Assembly (NCBI GenBank): GCA_002099365.1 | Contig: MSED01000001.1 | Coordinates: 1 to 64,000, forward strand | Reading direction: 5' to 3' | DNA length: 64,000 nt | Origin: Phialophora verrucosa | Lineage: Eukaryota; Ascomycota; Eurotiomycetes; Chaetothyriales; Herpotrichiellaceae | Shown here: positions 12,230 through 22,494 of the stretch, one piece after another | How positions within the stretch are numbered: the first letter of the stretch is position 1 | Layout of the letters: the number at the start of each line of letters is the position of its first letter | Position numbers and translations under genes: made by a program | Notes under the pieces: generated by a model | Databases searched by the model: none | The model's input: only the letters and a program-made list of their open reading frames with translations | Told to the model about the DNA's origin: nothing

Positions 12230-12757
12230 GCGAAGATGGATAAAATTGATTGACCTTGCTCTCGGCCCGGTTGAGGCAACCATGTCTGGCTAAGATTGTG
12301 GAGAACCCGCGGGGACAGGATGAAGGAGGTGGGGCGTGAGTTTCAAGCCATAACCGATACTCCCCTAACGCCTACACTTGCCCCAATATTCCTGCCCTTG
12401 AACGTCATCATCCTGGTTAAAGTACGACTAGGTTGATAAAATTCTATCGACTCACCACTAGCACTTGTCACCCTTCGCTTACCGCGCCTGGAGACTGCAT
12501 GGAAAAGCATGCTGGGTTGTGCCGGCACCTCTCACGACCAAGCTTGACCATCCCCTGTGTGTTGCTCATGAGGGGCCATCATGGGGCTCCCCCATTCTTC
12601 CCGTTGTTATACACGCTTTCTAAAGCATATAGGCCGTTAAAACTGGACGGAGATGGTCTTTGGAGCTGCATATAAAAGCGGTACATGAGGTGCACTGTCG
12701 TCTTCCTCATCGACATATCTATCTACATTGTCAAAGTTGCGCATAAGAAACTGGAAA
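12230..12757. other. Intergenic, beta-glucosidase promoter
   Basis: These 528 bp separate the regulator from the GH3 gene. Apart from the TATA box at 12671 I see no coding capacity worth naming. Confidence 0.5.
12671..12678 (+). promoter_or_regulatory. TATA box of the GH3 gene
   Basis: TATAAAAG lies 80 bp before the ATG at 12758, a normal distance for an inducible fungal gene. Confidence 0.6.
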
Positions 12758-15277
12758 ATGGTAAACATCGGGTCATGGTCCCTGCTGGTTGCAGCCTCTG
12801 TGCTGCTGATTGTCGAGCCGAACTTGACTGTCGCTCTGCAGGATGACCTTTACCCCAAGTCGTCCGAGTTCTATCCCAGTCCTAATGCGACAGGAGCTGG
12901 TTGGGAAGCCGCCTTTGCAAAGGCTAAAGCTTTCACCAGCATGCTATCGCTGGAAGAGAAGGTGAACATGACCACAGGCGATTATAGCCCCACCGAGTAT
13001 GTACATCAGCGTAACTGGTCGGTGGCCGGAACTGACTTAAAGGATCATAGTGTCTGTGCAGGCCATATTCGAGCTATTACACGCCTCAACTTCGGTGGTC
13101 TCTGCTTATCAGACTCAGACCTGGGCATTGGGAATACACACACATATTCGTCGGCCTTTGCGCCAGGGATTAGTGTCTCATCCACATGGAACAAGGTCCT
13201 GATGCGTGAGAATGCATTTGCCATTGGCTGTGAGTTCTATCAAAAGGGGGTGAATGTCTGTCTGGGCCCAGTTGCAACGGTAATGTTCCCCCTCTTCTCC
13301 TTTCGCCAGGTCTTCGATGGTTGATGAGGTCATACTGATATTATTGGCGGGCGAAGATAGCTCGTACGGTGGGCGGAGGCACCAACTACGAAGGCTACGG
13401 TGTCGACCCCTACCTTAACGGTGTCAACGTGGGGCAATATGTGATCGGCATGCAGGCCGCGGGTGTGCAGGCCAATATGAAGCAATACTTTGGCTATGAT
13501 TCGCAACAGACCGATCGATTCCTTTACAGTTCCAACATTGACGACAAGACTGTTCACGAGATCGAGACTTGGCCGTATGCCGAAGGTGTCCGTGCGGGAG
13601 CAGCCTCGGTGATGTGTTCTTACAATGCCCTTAACAATACTTGGGCGTCGGAAAACAGCAGGGCTCTAAACAGAATCTTGAAAACCGAGATCGGCTTTCA
13701 GGGGTATGTTTTCACTGACTGGGTTTTTGCCCTACACTCGACCAATGCGGCCAACGCGGGCTTGGACATGGATATGCCCGGCCTGTCTCCTCAGGGCGGA
13801 ACTTATTTTGGCGCGAACCTGCCAGCTGCGGTCAACAATGGCACGGTTCCAATGTCTCGCCTGGACGACATGGTTACACGAATCATGACACCCTACTACT
13901 ATCTTGGACAAGATCAGGGCTTCCCCGAGGTCAACCTCAATGACGCTCCTACTGGCGCTATCGTCGATACTCGATCCTACGCCCATGACGCAATCATCCG
14001 ACGCGTTGGCGTTGAGGGTACCATTCTCTTGAAGAATCTTAATCAGACCCTCCCTCTCCATCGTCCTCGACGCGTGGGCGTCTTTGGCATTGATGCCGCT
14101 GCCAACGTGTACGGGGCAAATCAGCAACTAAACATTTTTACCCACGTTGATCCCCAACAGGGAGCAGGAACACTCGCCAACGGCTACGGAAGTGGGAGTG
14201 CATACTATCCCTATCTGATCGACCCTCTGAATGCTCTCCAACGCCGCGCTCAAGCAGACCTGACCATGATCGACTGGGCCTTGAACGAGTCCTTTGTTCC
14301 TCAAATTATCACCAAGGCTTCCACAGCCTCCGTTTGTTTGGCTTTTGTCCAGAGCATATCCGGCGAGAACCTGGACCGCAATCTGACTGTGTGGCACGAT
14401 GGCGATAATATGGTTCTTGACGTCGCCAACAACTGCCGGTGAGTCGCACTCCAGCTTACAAGTTGACCCACGCTTTTCAGATTTATTTCTGGAGATAGAT
14501 GTTTCGGGCCGACCGCTAACCGAAACCAGAAACACGGTTGTGATTGTCCACTCCGTAGGCCCCATCATCATGGAAAAGTGGATCGATCATCCCAATGTCA
14601 CAGCAGTGGTTTGGGCCGGGCTTCCCAGCCAAGACTCGGGCGACGCCCTCGTCGACATCTTATACGGCCGCGAAACGCCCTCAGGCAAGTTGCCATACAC
14701 CATCGCCTACTCCGCATCCGACTATCCCGGCCAGATCGTCACGACACCGACTGAAGCTCCGCAGATCAACTACACCGAAGGCGTCTATATTGACTACCGC
14801 AAGTTCGCGGCGAACAACATCTCTGTCCGCTACCCTTTTGGCTTCGGTATGAGTTATACGACCTTCGGCTACGAAGATATTCAAGTAGTCAAGCTAACCA
14901 ACCCATTCGCGGATCTCGACAATCCCGTGGTCAATCTCGAGGCCGATGCTCCTGGTGGTGATTCGAGGTTGTTTGAAAGCGTTGTCACAGTCACAGCCAA
15001 CATCACCAACACCGGCAATTTTCACGGGCGAGAAGTCGCACAGCTCTATCTCGGCATGCCCCCCGAGGCTGAAGAGCCTCCCGCCATTCTGCGTGGGTTC
15101 GAGGACATTACCCTAGACCCCGGTGACGTGGGTCAGGTCAAGTTTAACCTGAGGAGGAAGGATATCAGCTATTGGAATGTAGTGAGTCAGAGGTGGACCG
15201 TCGCCAGGGGAGAATATACCGTTTACGTTGGGGCGTCCTCTCAAGATTTCCGTCTACAGAGTACTTTTACACTGTAA
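12758..15277 (+). CDS. Secreted GH3 beta-glucosidase
   Basis: Glycoside hydrolase family 3 enzyme that removes terminal beta-D-glucosyl residues outside the cell. Exons 12758-13279, 13357-14438 and 14530-15277 give 783 residues. Residues 1 to about 28 form a signal peptide. The (beta/alpha)8 domain carries GGGTNYEGYG, KQYFGYDSQ and the nucleophile loop FTDW with Asp about 295; most family members have SDW, so Thr is a conservative change. The second domain carries SGEN with the likely acid/base Glu about 511. A fibronectin-III-like C-terminal domain (about 680-783) ends the protein. The first intron removes a short stretch and leaves the loop after LGPVAT one residue shorter than usual, so its acceptor could be slightly off. 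The ATG in AAAATGG was chosen because it begins the signal peptide. It follows a zinc-cluster regulator on the same strand. Confidence 0.93.
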
Positions 15278-16409
15278 GTATAAGAGGCCTTAGTGTTAGG
15301 AAATAGTTTCCCTAGTCCTCTTTACTAGATAGACTCTATATAGTAGTATAAACTATTATATAAGCTATTATACTATTATACTAAAGTTAGTCTCTACTAA
15401 TCTAGATATCTACTACTATAAGAGGAGTTTTTTTATAGTGTGACCATATCAAAAAACTCTAGCTAAAATCCAGCAAAGATTTGCCCGAAATAAGTACGGT
15501 ACGAAACGTGTAGCAGGGGGTGTATCCGTATACGTTCCGGTACCCTGTGGATACCCCTAGATTCGCCGATTCCCGGGCACTCGATACCACCCCTTTTGAC
15601 ACCTCCAGATCTACTCCGGCGGTTCATGGTGAAGATCACACAAACGTATCCCAAGCTAACAAGTTGATTCTTGCCTTCCAAAACAAATGTGTCACTGAAT
15701 TCAGCGGTGTATTCTAGTTCGTCGATACCCCGAAGGCAGGGGAAGAGCCACGGGAAGAAGCCGCATTCATCAACAAGCTGGCCAAAGTCTGAGGACAACG
15801 GATATGGCTTCCGTATCTGGAATCACGTCGTGATCATACTCAAAAACCTCTGTGGGCCTGGAGGCGCTCGAGAAGCCGTCTTCCATGCGACCGGTGACAA
15901 AAACCACACCGAAAATCTACGTAGTGTAAATGTCTGCATGATGAGTATGACTGCAGGCGTCACTGTATCCGGAGACAGCACAAGGGAATGTCAGCGGTGA
16001 TGTGCGATTTTTCGCTGCGCTCGTTGTAATCAACTTGTCCGCTAATGATCTTTTTGGGCCGAACAGCCTTTACCTTTAGTTGAGGCTCTGATGGATATGC
16101 ATACGAACAAGTTGAGCTACGCAAGCTGTCAGTGTTACACCTCCTGAACATACCGGGAAGCGTCAAGATAGATTGCGCACGAGTCCCAGCATATTCCTTC
16201 TATCGTCTTCGCTGTCGTTGCCATTTCAATCAGGTGTCAATTCCCACGAACGAAGCCGCTTACAAGTGCGCAACTCAATCTCACAGTGGGTGACGTTCTT
16301 ATTCCACCAATCACAGTTCGTCAAATGCGGCGAGATGAATACTTCGGCGGGACATCAGCATACATCACTTATCATTATGGTGTCATCTATGGCCGCGAGC
16401 ACGCCATCC
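15278..16409. other. Intergenic, between convergent genes
   Basis: About 1.1 kb between the 3' ends of the GH3 and monooxygenase genes. It begins with a small RIP-like island (15279-15425). A 111-codon minus-strand open frame at 15463-15798 resembles nothing I recognise and is probably chance. Confidence 0.5.
15279..15425. repeat. Small CA/TG-poor island with 9-bp flanking direct repeats
   Basis: Within a few bases of the GH3 stop codon the composition changes to TA-rich DNA with essentially no CA and one TG, like the subtelomere. TATAAGAGG occurs at 15279-15287 and again at 15417-15425, and the inside begins with a TGTTAGGAAATAG sequence. A RIP-mutated solo LTR or MITE is possible; the ends are too decayed to decide. 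Confidence 0.45.
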
Positions 16410-17765
16410 TCACTCAAAGAACCGATTCTTTGGCCGTGGAAGACCAAGATGCTCCCGCAGCGTAGTTCCTTCATAATCTTTCCGAAAAATCCCACGCCGC
16501 TGCAACTCTGGCACAAGCCGCTGAGTGACATCGTCTAGGCCTTCTGGCAAGAACGGGAGGGCGACTGTGAACCCATCACATGCCTCCTCATGCAACCACT
16601 GTTGCATGCCATCTGCAATGCTTTCGGGCGTCCCTACAAATGCAAGGCCTGAATAACCGCCTTGTCGCTGTGCAAGCTGTCGGACGGTTAAGCCCTCCTC
16701 CGCCGCAACCTTTAAGACGCCCGCACGACTAGTCTTGCTCGCGTTGGTTTCTGGGATATCAGGCAGTGGGCCGTCAGGATCAAAACCGGATACATCTGTT
16801 CCGAGCGCGATTGATAACGAAGCAATCGCGCTATCATAGTGGACCAAGCTGTCGAGTTTGAGTCGCTTCTCTCTCGCTTCTTGCACGGTGTTGCCTACGA
16901 TGATAAACGCAGCAGGCAGGATCTTGATGTGGTTTCGATCACGGCCTGCAGCAACTGCCCGGCCTTTAATGTCGGTGTACAGTGCCTTTGCGGATTCGAT
17001 GTCTTTTGGTGAACAGAAAACAACTTCTGCCGTTTCGCCGGCGAGCTGCCTCCCAGGTTCGGATTGGCCGGCTTGAACAATTACAGGCCAGCCTTGAACA
17101 GGACGTGCGATGTTAAGCGGGCCGCGAACTTTGAGTTCGTCCCCTACATGATTCAAGACGTGGATCTTATCCGGATCAACGTAGGTGCCCGATTCGACAT
17201 CGCGAACGAATGCATTATCTGCAAAGCTGTCCCACAGTCCGGTGACGACGTCGTAGAACTCTCGTGCACGCTTGTAGCGGTCAGAGTGATCCATGTGCTC
17301 GTCCCGACCAAAGTTCTTGGCAGATTCGGGATTGCCTGTAGTGACAATGTTCCATGCTGCACGTCCGTTGCTGATATGGTCGAGTGATGCGAAGCGACGG
17401 GCGATGTGGTAAGGTTCATCATAGGTTGTTGATGCTGTTGCTGCAAGGCCAATCTTGTCGGTGACTTGTGACAGAGCAGAAAGCAAGGTGAACGGCTCGA
17501 AAGATGTGACGGTGTGACTTCGCTTGAGTGCCTCCATCGGCATATTCAGCACGGCCAGGTGGTCTGCCATGAAGAATGCATCGAACTTAGCATCTTCAAG
17601 TTTCTTGATGAATGATTTGAGATGGGACAGATTGAAGTTGGCGTCGGGATATGCGCCAGGGTAGCGCCACGCCCCCGTGTGAAGCGAAACCGGGCGCATA
17701 AATGCTGTGAGATGGAGTTGGCGAGGTTCATTATTGCTGCGATCGTGGTCGTCGTGGTCACCCAT
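16410..17765 (-). CDS. FMN-dependent monooxygenase of the NtaA/SnaA/DszA luciferase-like family
   Basis: Flavin monooxygenase related to nitrilotriacetate, dibenzothiophene-sulfone and pristinamycin oxygenases; such enzymes use reduced FMN from a separate reductase. It is a single uninterrupted frame of 451 residues, the family's usual length. Visible family features are the early strand ending in FDAFFMADH, the FEPFTLLSAL block, GLAATASTTYDEPYH, the RAAWNIVTTGN motif, GPLNIARPVQGWPVIVQAGQ-type phosphate-binding segment, and AEVVFC near the middle. The protein is mainly bacterial in distribution, and this intronless copy is next to an intronless aldehyde dehydrogenase on the same strand. Together they may oxidise a xenobiotic or amine and then the aldehyde released; that is inference. 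No flavin reductase gene lies in the window. Confidence 0.88.
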   Translation of the reverse strand: MGDHDDHDRSNNEPRQLHLTAFMRPVSLHTGAWRYPGAYPDANFNLSHLKSFIKKLEDAKFDAFFMADHLAVLNMPMEALKRSHTVTSFEPFTLLSALSQVTDKIGLAATASTTYDEPYHIARRFASLDHISNGRAAWNIVTTGNPESAKNFGRDEHMDHSDRYKRAREFYDVVTGLWDSFADNAFVRDVESGTYVDPDKIHVLNHVGDELKVRGPLNIARPVQGWPVIVQAGQSEPGRQLAGETAEVVFCSPKDIESAKALYTDIKGRAVAAGRDRNHIKILPAAFIIVGNTVQEAREKRLKLDSLVHYDSAIASLSIALGTDVSGFDPDGPLPDIPETNASKTSRAGVLKVAAEEGLTVRQLAQRQGGYSGLAFVGTPESIADGMQQWLHEEACDGFTVALPFLPEGLDDVTQRLVPELQRRGIFRKDYEGTTLREHLGLPRPKNRFFE

Positions 17766-18170
17766 GCTGTTCTGCGGTGCTGCTTAATTCAAGCTTGTCT
17801 GTTCAGATCAAGTTCTTGCAACATTAGCAGCTGTTGGGACGAATCTACCTTCATATCAGCAACGGAAAAGCATTCAAATCATGAAGCGCTGACAAATGCG
17901 GAAACGGTCGCAATCACGACATCGCGGGGCCACTCTTCGATCTAGGCACAGCGAGCTTATTCAAACAACTTGCACTGGCAACGCGTACGCTGTGTCGTCG
18001 AGTAACAGATTGTCTACCTAGTCTTGGCTGTGTCAGGGCAGGTATGGTTAGGAAGGAATGTGTTCAAATCTGGATTGGCGATGGTAGCATTCGGTTCCCA
18101 ACGCCCATCACGTCTTCATTACTCCTTCGTTGCTGATCTCCTAGGAGCCAACTTTTACTTCGCCTCAGCT
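17766..18170. other. Intergenic between monooxygenase and aldehyde dehydrogenase
   Basis: These 405 bp lie 5' of the monooxygenase and 3' of the aldehyde dehydrogenase. I see nothing beyond presumed promoter and 3' untranslated sequence. Confidence 0.5.
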
Positions 18171-19613
18171 TCACCGCCCAAATCCCCCATCCCCCTCGTC
18201 ACCGTGCAGCGTGACCGTCTTGTCATACAAATACTCCCTCAGCCCATACCTACTGTTCTGATTTCCCCATCCACTTCCCTTCACGCCCGACACCGGCAGC
18301 GTTGCCTCATCATACACTGTTGGCGTGTTGACATGAACTTGCCCGTAATCCAAGTCCCTTGCCATCTTTAATGCTTTCAGCATATCCTTGGTGTGAATCG
18401 TCGCACTCAGTCCATAGGCACTGTCATTCGCCAACTTGACAGCCTCCTCGGCGTCCTCCACAACATACAGTGTCGCCGATGGACCAAATGTTTCCTCATC
18501 CCGTATCTTAGCTCCGGCTTGAACGCCGGTAATAATCGTCGGCGTCAAAGATGCGTCACCAAGCCAAGAATTGTCTCCCACGATGAAGGTGCCACGGGCC
18601 TCCTCCACCAGTGCATGCGCATGCTGTGAGATGCTCTTGGAAACAGCAAAGCCAGCTTCAAACTTTTGCTTCTTCAACTCCTGGACGAACTCTTCAGCCA
18701 CATCATTCACGACGATAATTCGCTCTGTCGAGAAACAGATCTGACCTTGATGCACAAACGCACCAAAGGCAACCTTCTTTGCGGCCTCGGCTAGATTCGC
18801 ATCCTCGAGCACAATGGCTGGACTTTTGCCTCCCAGCTCCATCAGGATCGGCTTCAAATGCTTGTTCGCCAGCTGACCGATTGCCCGACCTACCGAAGCA
18901 CTGCCGATGAATTCCACTTTGCGTATCGCAGGATGAGCAATCAATGCCTCCGTTACAGCCGGTGCATTCTTTCGAGCAGCTTGGATCTGGTTGAGGCATC
19001 CAGCTGGAAGCCCTGCCTGCTCCCAGATTTCAACGATCATCGAATGGGTTCTTGGACAAAGTTCTGATGCCTTCATGACGACGGTGCATCCTGCGGCCAG
19101 CGCAGCTGTAACACCTCGTGAAGAGAGTATAATGCTGCTGTTCCAGGGTGGGATTATCAAGACAGGGCCGATGGCCTCTTTGAAAACGAACCCGTATCCG
19201 TCTTGAATAGGTGGGATTTCGCCGACCAGGACCGTGGCGAGCGATGCTGCGAACTCCCGAATGGAGCTAACAGCGAGCTTGATGTTGAAACGGGCAAACT
19301 CTTCCGAGCAGGATGTCTCTTCGACCTGCCAGTGCACAATCTCGGCCGCTCGGGATTCGAACAAGTCGGCCACCTTCAAAAGGAGGTCTCGACGATGTTC
19401 GGGTTTGGTGCGTCTCCATTCGAGGAACGAACTCCAGGCGGCATCGGCGGCTCGACGGGCGTCGGATTCGCTCGCTTCTTGAGCAACGTGTACAACCTTT
19501 CCTTGCACTGAAGAGAAGACATCGATGTAGTTTGAAGAATTCAACGGTTCTGGCTTGCCGTCAATCCAAAGTGGAACCACGTTCCTGCCCTCTCCGTCCT
19601 GAATCATCGGCAT
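18171..19613 (-). CDS. NAD(P)-dependent aldehyde dehydrogenase (salicylaldehyde/vanillin dehydrogenase-like)
   Basis: Oxidises an aldehyde to its acid. It is a single exon of 480 residues, a full-length ALDH. The catalytic set is complete: Asn158 in PPWN, Glu259 in MELGGKSP, and Cys293 in GQICFSTER, plus EFIGSASVG (nucleotide-binding) and the ETFGPSATLYV segment. The QICFS context and the length resemble the salicylaldehyde, vanillin and benzaldehyde dehydrogenase branch, but substrate cannot be assigned with certainty. The ATG at 19613 is used; a second ATG two codons later is equally possible. It has no introns, in contrast with most neighbours, and lies just upstream of the monooxygenase on the same strand. 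Confidence 0.92.
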   Translation of the reverse strand: MPMIQDGEGRNVVPLWIDGKPEPLNSSNYIDVFSSVQGKVVHVAQEASESDARRAADAAWSSFLEWRRTKPEHRRDLLLKVADLFESRAAEIVHWQVEETSCSEEFARFNIKLAVSSIREFAASLATVLVGEIPPIQDGYGFVFKEAIGPVLIIPPWNSSIILSSRGVTAALAAGCTVVMKASELCPRTHSMIVEIWEQAGLPAGCLNQIQAARKNAPAVTEALIAHPAIRKVEFIGSASVGRAIGQLANKHLKPILMELGGKSPAIVLEDANLAEAAKKVAFGAFVHQGQICFSTERIIVVNDVAEEFVQELKKQKFEAGFAVSKSISQHAHALVEEARGTFIVGDNSWLGDASLTPTIITGVQAGAKIRDEETFGPSATLYVVEDAEEAVKLANDSAYGLSATIHTKDMLKALKMARDLDYGQVHVNTPTVYDEATLPVSGVKGSGWGNQNSRYGLREYLYDKTVTLHGDEGDGGFGR

Positions 19614-22494
19614 GTTGATGGTTGTGGACGGGAATTACAACATATCGTCCGCCCTTTTGTAGACCGTGAGAATACCGTCTCAGCGGTCCAGGCGGGATTT
19701 GGCCCCGGCGTACGACAGTCCGCATATCCGACCCTCGGGGTAGCGCTTGCGGGACATGGTGGATGTTGTGGGACTGGGATGTGGAGTCATGCCTCACACA
19801 GATGGGAACCACATAGTACTCACTGTTGCCAATGTGTGCCGTAGGGTGCTAGGAATTGCATCATTGTACGAAACTCGGTCTTTTACCACCCGCGGCTTTG
19901 CTTGCGCGGTCCGTACTGTTCATAGGGGAAAGTTCAAACATCTCGGCGTTACAGTGTTTCAAGCTCCGGCCAAGAGCGTCTAACGACTTGGCACCGGCTT
20001 TAACGAGCCGATATCGAGGAAATGCGGGGGTTGAAACCTGGCGTTAGGATCAGCCATGGCGCGTATCTCGAGTAAGTTTGCTAGACGGCTACATCCGAAA
20101 ATCTCGTACAAAGCTGTTCACGATTACAGTAGGCTTAAACAATGTTCATTCCCTACTCACAATGATTTCACCTCCCTCGTCCTCACCTCTATCAGCTGTC
20201 CCACAAATTCCATATCGATGTAGTTCGACACCATGGACACTTGCGGACTATATCAGGGTAAAGCCAGCTAACAACCAGTGGAGGAGGCATTCCGAGTGGA
20301 ATGATCTTCTGCAGCACGTGTAAGTCACCACCCCGACGCTCATCCCCACCCTCACTTCCTTCGTCCTGACAGACACAACATATACGGTCGACCGCATCTG
20401 TTTAAGCCTTGACCATTGATAGGTGTTCCGCCTCCATCGGCTTCAACACATCCTCTTTATAGTTGGCATCTCCTCGGTGGGGATGTTCTGATCATGTCTC
20501 GCAAGAACTGCTTGAACTTATGCCGGGTTCGTGCTCATTCCCACCGTCACGCAGGCGCGGGAAATTTGAAGTCACCGGAGGCTAGCGCACAGGATTCTCT
20601 CACCGCAAGATACAGCTCGACCCCGTGAGTGCTCTGTGGTACAAGCACAAACTGCGTTTCTTCCTGTCGAAGGCGGCGGCGGATTCCGGGGACTTGGTGC
20701 TCTGGGATGGTACCAATGGTATCGAAATTCGAGAGCATCCCAGCGAGAATATGTTGCCCTCACGACCGCGCCCAGTACGTTCGGTCTCGTCCTTTCGATT
20801 GGAAGTGTCCAGGAGTATCACGCTCTGCCACGGTGGGGATTTCGTCGGCCATCCTCGCGCAGCCATCCAGCATCTCAGCGATGACCATGTAGTGAATCAT
20901 TTCAGGCAGACGCTTTAGTGCACTCAGACCCCTCTGCCAATCTCAGCCGCAATTTTTACGCGGTTTCGACTTGCCTCGAACATGCTGCAAATGGTGAATT
21001 CAGGAGTCTTCTCAGAGGCTTGCTCATTTTGATGAGACGAATGATGAGGTTTAGCACCGGGACGTGATCTCCAGGCTGGGGTAAATTCATGACGAAAGCT
21101 TCCGATACTTCTATGTTATTTCTCTTTCTGTGAATCCCGCCAGCGTTCTTGAAAAGTTGGGTTAGTTCGTTGGAATTGACAAGTCTTTGTATCGATCTCG
21201 CAAGTTCTACGACTTCTGTTGGGTCTGCCAAGAGCGCCTCATTACTCTTGCAAAGTCTCTTCCCAGGACACATCGGGCTTCTTGTAACCGCAGTCGCTCT
21301 TGCGCTGCAGAAGTCGTTGAATCGTTGTCAGACATAATTGTAAGATGTATTGAACGATGTTGTGATAATCCGCAGATCACAGAGAGCCAGCGTACGCAAG
21401 GGACATATGTAATACCAGGGGCCATTGTCCATTCACAGGCAGCCTAGTTTCTAGATGCTTTATGAATGTTAGGAATAATTCTAGCAAAAAAAGACATCCA
21501 ACAAAGTGTTCCAGGCCTAGGACATCATACGACTTTCTCACAAAGGATGGATAAAGCGAGCCTGACCTCTTTTAAAGAGATGGCTTATCCATGAGATTTC
21601 GAGGCCCTACAACATCGGAGTTGTGGTGCAGCAGTGGTTGTGAGGTTGCAACCTGACTCAACCATTCTCTTGCCTGCGTATCCTCGGCGCTCGTCGGGGC
21701 GACACATACCCCATCCAAGCTCGGGGTGTGAAAAGGGTCTTGATTATCTCAACAGCCCAGTCTGCCATGCTGCGAGGGCTTGGGTTAGCAGTGATGCTGT
21801 GTGTGACGAGGGCAGAATGATAGGTCTGGCGGTTTGATTCTCTCCTGCGTTGGCAAAGATACCGCGGGCGAAGGTAGAGGATAGCGGAGGACGATAGAAG
21901 GGAAGTGTACGCATTCCTGCTATTAGCTCTGGGCGACACAAGCGGTCTATCGGGACTGCTCTGGAACATGGATCTTTCGCCAGAGCCCAAAATTCACCTT
22001 GATGGGAACAATAGGTCCTCCATGATTCGCCTGGAGATAGGATGACCATTGTAGGGGAATGATCTGCATGGCGAAATGATGGTAGGTAGTGGTCGGCGCT
22101 GGAAGCTACTGTAGGAGTGGAAGTGTTGGAACATGCAGCTCACACGACCAAAGAATGACTTTGTTCTATCTTAAACAAGCGGGACTGAAGTCGCAACGCG
22201 GTTCCCCGCATTTTGCCCGCCTGCCCCAGCAGAGACATTCGTCGCCTGAAAGAGCAGCTGAGACATGCGGCGATCGATCCTCTCCACGCGTTCCTTGCTC
22301 TTCGTTGACCCGGATGGCACAGCATCCTTCTGCGCTCCTCTCGCGGCGAGTTGCGATTTCAGGTCGGCGTACCGCTGTTGACCGACCTTCCTTCAGGCGT
22401 CCGCAGTGCATATGAGATTCAATGAACTTTCAATATCTCGCCGTGAACCCCACATCGATTGTGACTTTCTGACTACATTTCTGGAGCCGCCAAG
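19614..22494. other. Long region without an assignable gene
   Basis: About 2.9 kb between the aldehyde dehydrogenase and the P450. It has normal dinucleotide composition, so RIP has not acted. Several short minus-strand frames look protein-like but do not join into a model: those at 20770-21345 (listed separately) and two overlapping ones at 21658-22049. The latter may be a decayed gene; I recognise no family in it. Confidence 0.45.
20770..21345 (-). other. Possible unrecognised gene or decayed gene
   Basis: Three successive minus-strand frames read like one protein. A start MSDNDSTTSAAQER lies at about 21331. A 106-codon frame at 21273-20956 contains VVELARSIQRLV and HRKRNNIEVSEAF. A different frame follows with FTICSMFEASRNRVKIAAEIGRG-like sequence after a good acceptor (ATTTGCAG). 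A third carries KRLPEMIHYMVIAEMLDG and ends near 20770. One junction may be a normal intron, but I could not find donors that join all parts, so frameshifts are likely. No family is recognised. Confidence 0.3.

Noticed and set aside
15463..15798. 111-codon minus-strand frame between convergent genes
   Set aside because: No family resemblance and no introns or neighbours that support it.
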